From the NCBI GenBank assembly GCA_041725955.1, contig JBGRQE010000008.1:22163-86162 (forward strand): a stretch of DNA of 64,000 bases. The letters are read 5' to 3'. Below, one piece after another: positions 42,540-50,910 of this stretch. The position numbers and the translations under genes were made by a program. The DNA comes from JBGRPZ01 sp041725955. Its GTDB lineage: Bacteria; Bacteroidota; Bacteroidia; Bacteroidales; JBGRPZ01. Numbering within the stretch: the stretch's first letter is position 1; each line of letters starts with the position of its first letter. The notes beneath the pieces were generated by a model that worked only from the letters and a program-made list of their open reading frames with translations, ran no database searches and was not told where the DNA came from.

Positions 42540-43847
42540 ATGGGAAATATTGTAGCAATAGTAGGTCGTCCAAATGTTGGAAAATCTACTTTTTTTAATC
42601 GTCTTACTCAATCTAGAGATGCCATTGTTGAAGAAACTAGTGGAGTAACTCGCGATCGTCATTATGGAAATACCGAATGGAATGGTATTTATTTTTCAGT
42701 AATCGATACTGGAGGATATGTACTTGACTCTGAGGATGTTTTTGAAGAAGAAATTTGTCGCCAGGTAGAACTTGCTATCGAAGAAGCAGATAAAATAATT
42801 TTCCTTGTTGATGCTATGGAAGGCTTAACAGATATGGACAAAGATGTTGCTGCTCTTCTTCGTAAGTGCAAAAAAACTGTTTTCCTTGTTGCCAACAAAA
42901 TTGACACTCCTATAAAAATAGCTGAAGCAGCAGAGTTTTACTCTTTAGGTCTAGGAAATGTACATGCTATTTCTGCCGTAAATGGCAGTGGAACTGGCGA
43001 ACTTCTTGATGAATTGGTTGATGATATGGAAAATGAACCAGAAGAAGAAGAACACGACATTCCTAGAATCGCATTTGTTGGACGTCCAAATGTAGGAAAA
43101 TCATCCTTAATTAATGCATTACTCGGAAAAGAGAGAAACATCGTTACTGATGTTGCTGGAACAACAAGAGACACTATATACACTCGATTCAATGCATTTA
43201 ACTTCGATCTTGAACTTGTAGATACTGCAGGTCTTCGAAAAAAGGGAAAAGTTTACGAGAACATTGAGTTCTATTCTACACTACGGTCTGTAAGAGCTAT
43301 TGAAAAAGCAGATGTTTGTATTCTAATGATTGACGCTGATCATGGGATTGAATCTCAGGATCTAAACATCATACATTTGATTCAAAAACATAATAAAGGT
43401 CTTGTAATTGCTTGCAACAAATGGGATCTTGTTGAAAAAGAAACCAATACTCACTTAAAATTTGAAGAACAAATAAGAAAGAGAATTGCTCCTTTCCACG
43501 ATGTTCCAATAATTTTTACAAGTGTATTGAATAAGCAAAGAATTCATAAAACACTAGAAAAAGCTGTAGAGGTATATAATAACAGGACAAGAAAAATTTC
43601 CACATCTCAACTTAATGAGCATCTTTTGGAAATTATTCAACAAACACCTCCTCCAACAGCAACAAGAGGTCGCTTTATTAAAATCAAGTACATTACACAG
43701 TTAAAAACATATTACCCTTCATTCGTTTTTTTCTGCAACAGACCTCAAGATTTAAAAGATTCGTACAAACGATTCCTTGAAAAACATATCCGTAATTTAT
43801 GGAATTTTGAAGGTATTCCAATTACTATGTATTTTAGAGAAAAATAA
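42540..43847 (+). CDS. der: Double-GTPase ribosome assembly factor Der (EngA)
   Basis: A 435-residue protein with two tandem Era-type GTPase domains and a KH-like C-terminus. First P-loop GRPNVGKSTFFNRL (residue 8 on), second GRPNVGKSSLINAL (residue 181 on); DTGGYV and DTAGLR are the two G3 motifs, NKID and NKWD the two G4 motifs. The linker between the domains is acidic (ENEPEEEEHD). The C-terminal ~100 residues have the usual KYITQLKTYYPSFVFFCN. It acts in 50S subunit maturation. It is downstream of era. Confidence 0.97.
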   Translation: MGNIVAIVGRPNVGKSTFFNRLTQSRDAIVEETSGVTRDRHYGNTEWNGIYFSVIDTGGYVLDSEDVFEEEICRQVELAIEEADKIIFLVDAMEGLTDMDKDVAALLRKCKKTVFLVANKIDTPIKIAEAAEFYSLGLGNVHAISAVNGSGTGELLDELVDDMENEPEEEEHDIPRIAFVGRPNVGKSSLINALLGKERNIVTDVAGTTRDTIYTRFNAFNFDLELVDTAGLRKKGKVYENIEFYSTLRSVRAIEKADVCILMIDADHGIESQDLNIIHLIQKHNKGLVIACNKWDLVEKETNTHLKFEEQIRKRIAPFHDVPIIFTSVLNKQRIHKTLEKAVEVYNNRTRKISTSQLNEHLLEIIQQTPPPTATRGRFIKIKYITQLKTYYPSFVFFCNRPQDLKDSYKRFLEKHIRNLWNFEGIPITMYFREK

Positions 43848-43863
43848 TATTTAGATCAGATTT

Positions 43864-43902
43864 ATACCTGTCAGGTTCTCTAGAGGAGAACCTGACAGGT
43901 AT
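43864..43902. repeat. Perfect 17-bp-stem hairpin between der and the S4-domain gene
   Basis: Arms 43864-43880 and 43886-43902 (ATACCTGTCAGGTTCTC and its complement) with a 5-nt loop. There is no T-run after it, and the next ATG is only 15 bp away. It may be a leader hairpin controlling the S4-domain gene, an RNA processing site, or a dispersed CCTGACAGG-type repeat. Confidence 0.7.
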
Positions 43903-43916
43903 TATAATAAACTCGT

Positions 43917-44300
43917 ATGGAAAGTATTCGTATTGACAAATGGTTGTGGGCAGTTCGTTTATTTAAAACCAGAAGCCAAGCATCTGAAGCTTGCAAAGGA
44001 GGAAAAGTCAAAATAAACAATCAAAACACCAAACCATCAAAAGAGATTAAAGAAGGAGATGTTATTGATGTGCAACAAGGAATTGTTCACAAAAAAGTTG
44101 AAGTTGTAAAAATCATAAAAAACCGTGTAGGTGCCCCTCTGGCAGTTGAGTGCTATAAGGATAAAACTCCTAAAAGTGAAACCGACAAACTACAGGTATT
44201 AAAACGAATGAATAGCGAATTCAGACCCAAAGGCTTTGGTCGTCCAACCAAAAAGAATCGACGAGAAATTGAACGATTAAAAAACGTTGAAGATGATTAA
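43917..44300 (+). CDS. S4-domain RNA-binding protein, Hsp15-like
   Basis: A 127-residue protein. Residues 1-65 form an S4 RNA-binding domain (RIDKWLWAVRLFKTRSQASE, GGKVKINNQ, KEGDVIDV). The rest is a basic tail rich in Lys and Arg. In E. coli the homologue Hsp15 (HslR) binds free 50S subunits carrying a stalled nascent chain. The gene follows era and der in direction and theme and starts 15 bp after a strong hairpin, which may modulate its translation. A terminator follows. Confidence 0.92.
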   Translation: MESIRIDKWLWAVRLFKTRSQASEACKGGKVKINNQNTKPSKEIKEGDVIDVQQGIVHKKVEVVKIIKNRVGAPLAVECYKDKTPKSETDKLQVLKRMNSEFRPKGFGRPTKKNRREIERLKNVEDD

Positions 44301-44304
44301 AAAA

Positions 44305-44332
44305 AAGAGGATTTCCTTTTGAAAATCCTCTT
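44305..44332. terminator. Hairpin terminator after the S4-domain gene
   Basis: Stem AAGAGGATTT/AAATCCTCTT preceded by an A-run and followed by TCTCAAT. It is placed between convergent genes; A/T runs favour use from the minus side as well. Confidence 0.7.
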
Positions 44333-44360
44333 CTCAATAAAATAAAAATACACTCTATAT

Positions 44361-44813
44361 CTAATACGTTATTTCTTTCTTAAAACTTCCATCTTTATTA
44401 TAAAACTTCCAAGTACCTATACGCGCATCATTTTTGTATTGACCTTGGTATAATAAAGTTCCATCTTCATTCCAGTGAGAAGCACGGCCATTTTGGCGCC
44501 CATTTTTATATTCACCTTCTGTCCATTGAATTCCATCTTGATACCACGACTGCCATAAGCCATCACGTAAACCATTCTTATACTTCCCCTTTAGCATTAC
44601 AGCACCATTCTCGTAATAACCAATCTCTTCTTTTTCAATTTGCTTACCATCTTCGTCAGAAAAATATTTGACTTTTTTTGGCTGTCCATTCGGATATCTT
44701 TCGATAACTTTTTCGCTAAAGCTTTTCAAAACTTTCTCGTTTTGTCCCGAATTTGTACATGCAGCAAAACCAATCAGAAAAAACAAAATGAATAAAACAC
44801 TTCTCATCATCAA
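44361..44813 (-). CDS. Lipoprotein with MORN-type repeats (YwqK-like)
   Basis: A 150-residue lipoprotein. The signal ends in GFAAC with Cys19 as the lipid site. Residues ~38-150 hold about five repeats of the MORN_2 kind: Y-x-N/D-G-x, then K-Y-K-N-G-x-x-x-G-x-W (KYKNGLRDGLWQSWYQDG, EYKNGRQNGRASHW, QYKNDARIGTWKFYNKDG). Such proteins are sometimes labelled toxin-antitoxin YwqK family, a name with little support here. It starts 15 bp after pyrC on the same strand and is probably co-transcribed with it; no functional link to pyrimidine synthesis is known to me. Confidence 0.85.
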   Translation of the reverse strand: MMMRSVLFILFFLIGFAACTNSGQNEKVLKSFSEKVIERYPNGQPKKVKYFSDEDGKQIEKEEIGYYENGAVMLKGKYKNGLRDGLWQSWYQDGIQWTEGEYKNGRQNGRASHWNEDGTLLYQGQYKNDARIGTWKFYNKDGSFKKEITY

Positions 44814-44828
44814 TGAATATTATTTTAA

Positions 44829-46193
44829 TTAGCGATTAAACAACAATCTTTCTCCCATTTTTTCTTCAAAGAACTTACCGTCTTTATAAACAAGATTTCC
44901 GTTTACAAAGGTTGCATAAATACTATGATTAAATGTAACTCCATCAAATAAAGACCATTTACATTTAGACAACATATTTTCTCTATCAACTTTAAATGGT
45001 GTCTCTGGCTTGATCAATACTATATCGCCTTGATATCCTTGCTTAATATAACCTCTATTATCAATCTTAAAAGCTTTTGCAGGGGCATGACACATTTTTT
45101 CTACAAGCTTCTCATAAGTCCATTTGCCTTTTTTCACATACTCAAGCATCAACATCAATGAATGCTGAACCAATGGTCCTCCAGAAGGAGCCTTAAAATA
45201 GGTATTATCTTTTTCTTCTGCAGTATGGGGGGAATGATCTGTAGCAATATAATCAATTCGATCATCTAAAAGTGCATCCCATAATTGCTCACGGTCTTTC
45301 TCTGTTTTAACGGCAGGATTATACTTTAACTTACTTCCATGAATTTCATAATCCTTATCATTAAAATTAAGATGATGCACACATACTTCTACAGTAATAT
45401 TTTTATCTTCAACATTTCCACTTTCAAAGAGTTCAGTTTCTTTTCCTGTAGTTAAATGCAATACATGCAATCGGGTATTATGTTTCTTTGCCAATTCAAT
45501 AGCTAATGACGAACCCATATAACAAGCTTCTGCACTTCTTATAATTGGGTGCTGAGAAAAAGGAACATCTTCGCCATATTTCTCACGAGCTGCTTTCATA
45601 TTTGCCTGTACGGTATTCTCGTCTTCACAATGCACAGCCACAAGTGTTGGAGCTTGTGAAAATATTTGTTCCAAGGTTTCTTTTTTATCTACAAGCATAT
45701 TTCCTGTAGAAGAACCCATAAACACCTTTATACCACAAACATTTTTGGGGTTAGTTTTTTTTACTTCTTCAATATTATCATTAGAAGTACCCATATAAAA
45801 AGAAAAATTTGCCAACGACTTTTTTGCAGCAATTTTATATTTATATTCTAACAACTCCTGAGTTAAAGCTGGAGGATTGGTATTGGGCATTTCCATAAAA
45901 GAAGTGGTTCCTCCTGCAACAGCAGCTCTACTCTCGGTATAGATATCTGCTTTTTGAGTAAGCCCAGGATCACGAAAATGAACCTGATCATCAATCACAC
46001 CGGGAATAACTAACATTCCCTGAGCATTTATAATCTCGTCTATATCACCTTTTTCCTGACGAAATTTTCTTTCAGATCTGCAAACATTTTCTAAAACATG
46101 TTCAATTTTACCATCATTTAAGATAAGGTCGGCAAAATACGATTCGCCATCATTTACGACTTTTCCACCTTCTATATAGATACGCTTACTCAT
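44829..46193 (-). CDS. pyrC: Dihydroorotase (class I type)
   Basis: A 454-residue amidohydrolase that closes carbamoyl-aspartate to dihydroorotate in pyrimidine synthesis. The metal motif reads DDQVHFRDPG, so the first His of the usual H-x-H is Gln70 while His72 and Arg74 remain. The carboxylated-lysine segment GIKVFMGSSTGNM, VHCEDE, VLHLTT and the catalytic IATDHSPH are all present. Residues ~37-52 (CRSERKFRQEKGDIDE) are a charged insertion. The Gln substitution may be a lineage variant rather than a lesion, since the rest is intact. A MORN lipoprotein gene follows 15 bp away. Confidence 0.88.
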   Translation of the reverse strand: MSKRIYIEGGKVVNDGESYFADLILNDGKIEHVLENVCRSERKFRQEKGDIDEIINAQGMLVIPGVIDDQVHFRDPGLTQKADIYTESRAAVAGGTTSFMEMPNTNPPALTQELLEYKYKIAAKKSLANFSFYMGTSNDNIEEVKKTNPKNVCGIKVFMGSSTGNMLVDKKETLEQIFSQAPTLVAVHCEDENTVQANMKAAREKYGEDVPFSQHPIIRSAEACYMGSSLAIELAKKHNTRLHVLHLTTGKETELFESGNVEDKNITVEVCVHHLNFNDKDYEIHGSKLKYNPAVKTEKDREQLWDALLDDRIDYIATDHSPHTAEEKDNTYFKAPSGGPLVQHSLMLMLEYVKKGKWTYEKLVEKMCHAPAKAFKIDNRGYIKQGYQGDIVLIKPETPFKVDRENMLSKCKWSLFDGVTFNHSIYATFVNGNLVYKDGKFFEEKMGERLLFNR

Positions 46194-46294
46194 GATTTCA
46201 TTTTTTTATGGCATAAAGGTAAATAAAAAAGAAATTCCAAATAAAGGTAAAAAAGATCATATTTAAGTAAAACCCTATATTCCAAAAACATAAA

Positions 46295-46320
46295 AAGGTC
46301 TCCGACAAAGCAGAGACCTT
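46295..46320. terminator. Hairpin between pyrC and the acid phosphatase gene
   Basis: 8-bp stem AAGGTCTC/GAGACCTT with a 10-nt loop, A-rich on the left and CTAATATT on the right. On the minus strand the stem is followed by TTTTTATG, which fits termination of the acid phosphatase transcript. Confidence 0.75.
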
Positions 46321-46367
46321 CTAATATTAGATTTATATAAAATCCTTATTATATTTTTTTAATATTT

Positions 46368-47195
46368 CTAATACGATGAAATATTATTTAACATAGCTTC
46401 TTTATTTTCTTCATGGGCTGCACCTACAACAAATCCTTCCAAAGACTTTATCCAATCGCCATACATAACATTAGGCAATACAATAAAACTTCTACCAAAT
46501 TCAGCCTTTAAACTATCAACTAAATTATATCTGTGTTCACTTTTCAAACCTTCAAACTTATCGGAAAAGTCGGGAAGAACATCACCACAATACATAATTA
46601 TATTATAATCTTTTGCCACTTCCTGTCGACGAGATTCTTTATTCGAAACACCTTCACGTGGAAAAACATGATCTGCATTTGCAAAAGGAAAACCTTCCTT
46701 CTTCAAATTCTGAACAGTAACATCTTCAAGATGTGATTTACGATTGGTTATATAAAAAGTTTTAACTCCTTTTTCTTTAGCTAGATTAAAAAAATCAACT
46801 GCTCCAGAAATAGCTTTCGCACTGCCTTGCAAACACCAATCATCCCACAATTCCGAAGTATATTCTTCATTAAGTTCAATTAATTTCGCTTCAAAAGGAC
46901 TATTGTCCAATACAGTTTCATCTACATCAGTAACAATAGCTAAAGGTTTCCCATTTTCCGGAGCTGTGCGAATAAGCTCATCTAAAGAATTTGCAGCAGA
47001 ATTATATGCCTGTATTGTTAAAGCCGACATTTCGGCAGCCTTCTGATGAAACAAAGTTGGCATTAATAATTTCTCATTATACACTTTCTGATTCTTGGAA
47101 TCCCCTTCCTCTTTCAAACAATCTTTATGCAAATACACTAGCACAAAACCAATAAATGCAACTATCAACCCCTTAAGCAATAGATTTCGTTTCAT
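46368..47195 (-). CDS. Class C acid phosphatase / 5'-nucleotidase, lipoprotein e(P4) family
   Basis: A 275-residue HAD-type phosphatase. The catalytic motif IVTDVDETVLDNS carries the nucleophile Asp90 and Asp92, typical of class C (DDDD) enzymes; the later motifs TNRK and GDVLPDFSDKF supply the remaining acidic residues. The N-terminus is a hydrophobic anchor (residues 8-22) with Cys26 after HKD, which is a poor lipobox, so it may be membrane-anchored rather than lipidated. Relatives such as Haemophilus e(P4) dephosphorylate nucleotides in the periplasm. It is a single gene with a terminator behind it. Confidence 0.9.
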   Translation of the reverse strand: MKRNLLLKGLIVAFIGFVLVYLHKDCLKEEGDSKNQKVYNEKLLMPTLFHQKAAEMSALTIQAYNSAANSLDELIRTAPENGKPLAIVTDVDETVLDNSPFEAKLIELNEEYTSELWDDWCLQGSAKAISGAVDFFNLAKEKGVKTFYITNRKSHLEDVTVQNLKKEGFPFANADHVFPREGVSNKESRRQEVAKDYNIIMYCGDVLPDFSDKFEGLKSEHRYNLVDSLKAEFGRSFIVLPNVMYGDWIKSLEGFVVGAAHEENKEAMLNNISSY

Positions 47196-47453
47196 AACAA
47201 TATAATTACCATATTAATCCTAACTGTCTAATTAACCTTTTTTAAGAAAAAAAATTGCATAAAAAACAATCATCCTTAACACTCACTTCAATATAATTAA
47301 ACACTAGGTAAACCTTGTTTTAGACCCAACAACATTTTCAATTCATTTTAGTAATTAATTTTCTGTTATATACTTAAGCTTTTGAATATAGTAATGAAAC
47401 TATTACATTTGTCCACGAAGATAATTGTGATATAAAATTCAAAAAATAAATTT

Positions 47454-48275
47454 ATGAAACCAATCAAGGTAAGCTTTATTTTATTGGCACTCGCAGCACT
47501 AATAAGCACTTCTTGCGTCAAAGATGATGATACTAATATTATACAACTCGATCATGCAATAAAAGAAATAAGTTACGACAAGCAAAGAGTAGCTACTTTC
47601 GCATACGACAATCAAGAAAGATTGAAAGAGTTTTACCTTGATGGAAAAAAACTTCAAGAAGCATTTGGAAGAAGCTTGTTCCAAAACGCAAGATCTTTTA
47701 AAGTATATTACGCAAATAACGATAAAATTGCCAATGTCAAAGCAATTCAAAGCTTAGAAGGTAACAGCACCTCCGATTCTTTGTTTTTTGAATATAAAAA
47801 TGAGCTTGTTAATGTTTTTATTTACAAGAAAAACACGCAAGGAAAATATGAGAAAAAACAAAGATTAGAACTTAAAAAAGATATTAGCAACACCATAATT
47901 TCTACTATTACTTTTGAAATTAATGGAGATAAGGAATCTGCTATATATACAGAAAACTACTCTTATGTTGGAGGAAATTTATTGAGATACGAAAGTATTC
48001 CTGCTGATAATAATAAAGTAATCTATGAATACAGTTATCTTCAAATAAAAAATGCATTCAAAGATTTTAATATCCTTTCCAATATTTTTAGAATGCCTGA
48101 ACTTTCTTCTATTCTTAATATCGGACAAGTTGGAATAACAGATACAAAAGAAAATAAGAAAAGCACTTATAATTTTGAATATACAGATGATTCTGGCAAA
48201 TATCCTCTAACCGCTAAAATCAAGAATAGTGACGACGAGAAATACGAAAAAGAGATCGTTTATACTTACTATTAA
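47454..48275 (+). CDS. Lipoprotein of unknown function, beta-repeat type
   Basis: A 273-residue lipoprotein. The signal ends in LISTSC with Cys21. The mature part opens with CVKDDD and then shows spaced strand pairs (ISYDKQRVATFAYDNQERLKEF, FFEYKNELVNVFIY, YEYSYLQIKN, NFEYTDDSGKYPLTAKI). This is the pattern of Bacteroidota DUF4595/YD-like lipoproteins. No catalytic motif is seen. It stands alone, with an independent terminator, and 258 bp of AT-rich DNA separates it from the divergent phosphatase. Confidence 0.75.
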   Translation: MKPIKVSFILLALAALISTSCVKDDDTNIIQLDHAIKEISYDKQRVATFAYDNQERLKEFYLDGKKLQEAFGRSLFQNARSFKVYYANNDKIANVKAIQSLEGNSTSDSLFFEYKNELVNVFIYKKNTQGKYEKKQRLELKKDISNTIISTITFEINGDKESAIYTENYSYVGGNLLRYESIPADNNKVIYEYSYLQIKNAFKDFNILSNIFRMPELSSILNIGQVGITDTKENKKSTYNFEYTDDSGKYPLTAKIKNSDDEKYEKEIVYTYY

Positions 48276-48280
48276 AAGTA

Positions 48281-48320
48281 AAAAGCGTAGTGCGTTTAAT
48301 CAACACACTACGCTTTTTTT
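48281..48320. terminator. Bidirectional terminator
   Basis: Stem AAAAGCGTAGTG (48281-48292) / CACTACGCTTTT (48306-48317), possibly extended inward, with A- and T-runs outside. It lies between convergent genes. Confidence 0.88.
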
Positions 48321-48337
48321 AAAATTACCAACAACAG

Positions 48338-49402
48338 TTAATCTTGATTAAATCCTTCTACCAAAGAAGAACAAACATCTTTTACTGTTTCAATTTCTTT
48401 TGATTTCCAAACATTAGCACCTGCAAAAGCATAACCACGATCAAAATTACCTTTCAACGCAGAAGTTAATGATGCAATAATACAATAAGGAGCTTTTTCT
48501 ATATCACAAGTGCGAATACAATTCACAGGGCATCCCTTTGGTCGACGCATACCTTTTTCTACATCTCGGATAAAGCTACTTTCAATTGCTCTACCTGGCA
48601 TACCAACAGGACTATTAATAATTCTTACATCTTCTTTTTTTGCCTCCAAATAGGCTTGCTTAAAAGCATCTGAAGCATCGCATTCTATGGTAGTTACAAA
48701 GCGAGTTCCTAACTGTACAGCATCGGCACCACATTTCATTATTTTTGCAACATCATCAGAATTATAAATTCCACCTGCAGCTATAATTGGAATCTTACAA
48801 TTATTCTCTTTTTCAAAGGCATCGACAAATTCGCGTAATTCTAACACAAGATTTTCTAAAGCGAAATGCTTATCTTCAATTTGGTTTATCTTAAATCCGA
48901 GATGACCTCCTGCTTTTGGACCTTCAAGCACTATGGCATCAGGAACACAATTATAATTTGCTTTCCATTTTTTACAAATCAAAGAAGCAGCCCTTGCTGA
49001 AGATACAATAGGTACTAATTTGGTTTTACAATTTTCGGTTCTAAATTCAGGAAGATTTAATGGCATTCCAGCGCCAGAGAAGATAATATCTACACCCTCT
49101 TTAATAGATGTTTTTACAAGATCTACGTAATTAGAAAGAGCTACCATTACGTTTACCCCTAAAACGCCTTTAGTTTTTGCTCTTGCCTTTCGAATTTCTT
49201 CACGTAATCCAAACAAACAATTTTCTAAATAATCTTTGGAATGACCTTTATACAGCAATCCGATTCCTGCTGGAGAAATTACCCCTACTCCTCCTTCATT
49301 GGCCACTGCTGAAGCTAAACTTGAAAGAGAAACTCCAACTCCCATACCTCCTTGTACTAGCGGCAGATTAATTTTTAATCCACCAATGTTTAGTGCTTTC
49401 AT
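48338..49402 (-). CDS. Nitronate monooxygenase / FabK-like FMN enzyme
   Basis: A 354-residue TIM-barrel flavoenzyme. The N-terminus LPLVQGGMGVGVSLSSLASA, the GLLYKGHSKDYLENCL segment, VLEGPKAGGHLGF with the catalytic His, AAGGIYNSDDVAKIMKCGAD and LGTRFVTTIE form the FMN-binding series of the 2-nitropropane dioxygenase family. The C-terminal part has an unusual cysteine group (RPKGCPVNCIRTCDIEKAPYC). The activity could be nitronate oxidation or enoyl-ACP reduction. The gene ends next to a terminator, and 153 bp separate it from the LytTR regulator on the same strand. Confidence 0.85.
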   Translation of the reverse strand: MKALNIGGLKINLPLVQGGMGVGVSLSSLASAVANEGGVGVISPAGIGLLYKGHSKDYLENCLFGLREEIRKARAKTKGVLGVNVMVALSNYVDLVKTSIKEGVDIIFSGAGMPLNLPEFRTENCKTKLVPIVSSARAASLICKKWKANYNCVPDAIVLEGPKAGGHLGFKINQIEDKHFALENLVLELREFVDAFEKENNCKIPIIAAGGIYNSDDVAKIMKCGADAVQLGTRFVTTIECDASDAFKQAYLEAKKEDVRIINSPVGMPGRAIESSFIRDVEKGMRRPKGCPVNCIRTCDIEKAPYCIIASLTSALKGNFDRGYAFAGANVWKSKEIETVKDVCSSLVEGFNQD

Positions 49403-49555
49403 TGGTCTTAAAATTTACTTGCTTTTGTTTTCTAACTGTGCAAGATTAAGCTCGTCATATTTAAGAACCAAAGCATTTGTGTCGACTGGCAAATTATGGG
49501 CTTATTTACTGGCATTTGGGACAAATTGCATAATTTAAGGGATGAAATGACCCCT

Positions 49556-50431
49556 TTAAAATTTGCGGTTTTCAAAAAATTTCTTAAACCAAGGAACATG
49601 ATTTCTGGCAATAGGGACAAAAGAATCCATCTTTCCTACCATAAGAGAAAATGCCTGTCCTTGCTTATGCAAATGTTCTACATGATCTAAATTTACCAGC
49701 CATGATCGATGACACTTTTTAATTTGGTTATATTTACCCAAAGCTCTTGCCACCGAAGTTAGTGTAATTCGAAGTAATTTTTTTTTTAACTCAAATCCAT
49801 CCAAATAATAAAACTCAACATAATTGCTTGCAGATTTTACTGCCAATAAAGACTGAATATTTCCCTCAAAAAAGTCTTTTTGATTTTCTGCCAGTACGCG
49901 AAAAAAGAATCGTTTTTCTTCTTTCTCTTTGCTTTTTTTCTCTTTTTCCTCCTGAAACCAAGTCAATCCATCTCCTAAAGCCCTACTTACTTTATTTCTC
50001 AGAAATATGTTATAATTAATAAAGTTTAGAAGAATTATTGGCAAGAGAGCCAAAGCTCCTGTTCTCCCTAAAGATAAATGAGGAAAACCTATAACATTAC
50101 TAATTGCGGAAGCAGCAATAAAAATTCCTGCTAACTCCACAGCAATCCACAAATTATAGGCAATTTCTTTTTTAATTGTCCACTGTTTTTCCTTAAAAAA
50201 AGTAGAGAATAATTCAGGAAGTATAATACTATGAAAAGAAAGGATTAAAGCACTTAATAGCCCAAGAATCAAAACAAAATACCCATAAAAAGAGGCCTTC
50301 AGAAAATTTATTCCAAAAGGCTGAAAGTACAAGACTATTAATATAAACCCCACAGTGACTAAGCCAATGGTTTTTACATTATGCTTGAAATTATTATTAA
50401 ATGGATAATGCTGATTTAAATTCTCAAACAT
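49556..50431 (-). CDS. Membrane-bound LytTR-domain regulator
   Basis: A 291-residue protein with four or so membrane segments in residues ~20-160 and a highly charged coil (EEKEKKSKEKEEKR, ~170-185). The C-terminal LytTR DNA-binding domain (~195-290) shows LLAVKSASNYVEFYYLDG and CHRSWLVNLDHV. There is no receiver domain, so the signal is presumably sensed in the membrane. Membrane-tethered LytTR proteins are common in this phylum and often control neighbouring operons; the target is not evident here. The region upstream is a pseudogene. Confidence 0.88.
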   Translation of the reverse strand: MFENLNQHYPFNNNFKHNVKTIGLVTVGFILIVLYFQPFGINFLKASFYGYFVLILGLLSALILSFHSIILPELFSTFFKEKQWTIKKEIAYNLWIAVELAGIFIAASAISNVIGFPHLSLGRTGALALLPIILLNFINYNIFLRNKVSRALGDGLTWFQEEKEKKSKEKEEKRFFFRVLAENQKDFFEGNIQSLLAVKSASNYVEFYYLDGFELKKKLLRITLTSVARALGKYNQIKKCHRSWLVNLDHVEHLHKQGQAFSLMVGKMDSFVPIARNHVPWFKKFFENRKF

Positions 50432-50555
50432 GGATACTTTCCCCTTCTTTGTCGTCTTAATTTTGCTTAAGAGGTAAATATAGAAACGTTTATGAGAATA
50501 AAAAATTTTATTGACGATTAAGACTCTTTTTTGATAAAAATTAAATTTTGCACAC

Positions 50556-50798
50556 TTATTCTTTATTTACTTGCAAATCCTCAACATACAGTTTATCAAT
50601 ATTTAGTATACTCTTATCTTTAACACATGCTTTTAACCGCGTTGCTTTGCCTTTTAAAGTCAAAATAGATTTTCCGTTAAGTCTGGTTTCAATTACTGAA
50701 CAATCAACCTTTGCATCATATCACACTTAATTAAACAGAGCCATCAAACGATTATCAATTACCAACTGAATTTCTCCAAAACAAAAATTTACTTCCAT
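50556..50798 (-). pseudogene. Degenerate remnant, DUF2807 (GIN)-like
   Basis: On the minus strand one reading frame keeps protein-like sequence across two in-frame stops. From ATG 50798 it reads MEVNFCFGEIQLVIDNRLMA, then LFN, TAA and TGA, then YDAKVDCSVIETRLNGKSIL, TLKGKATRLKACVKDKSILN and a final stop at 50556. The second part has the strand-turn rhythm of DUF2807 adhesin-head repeats (xLxGxSxLxLxGxAxxL). The complete family is longer and has a signal peptide; here no intact start, signal or full domain survives. The remaining DNA of 50432-50910 shows no other gene. Confidence 0.45.
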
Positions 50799-50910
50799 TT
50801 GATGTTCATAAATTAACAGCTTTACTATTTAAAAAGAAATAAGAAAACAAAAGTTAGCTTACTCCCGTTCAAAGAGATATAAAAGCTAACTTATTTCTAT
50901 CTCTTAAGAC

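Noticed and set aside
44361..46193. Toxin-antitoxin pair suggested by the 'YwqK antitoxin' label
   Set aside because: The MORN protein is a lipoprotein and its neighbour is dihydroorotase; no toxin gene is present.
50548..50730. Plus-strand open frame of 60 codons
   Set aside because: It is the shadow of the minus-strand DUF2807-like remnant, which reads as the better protein.
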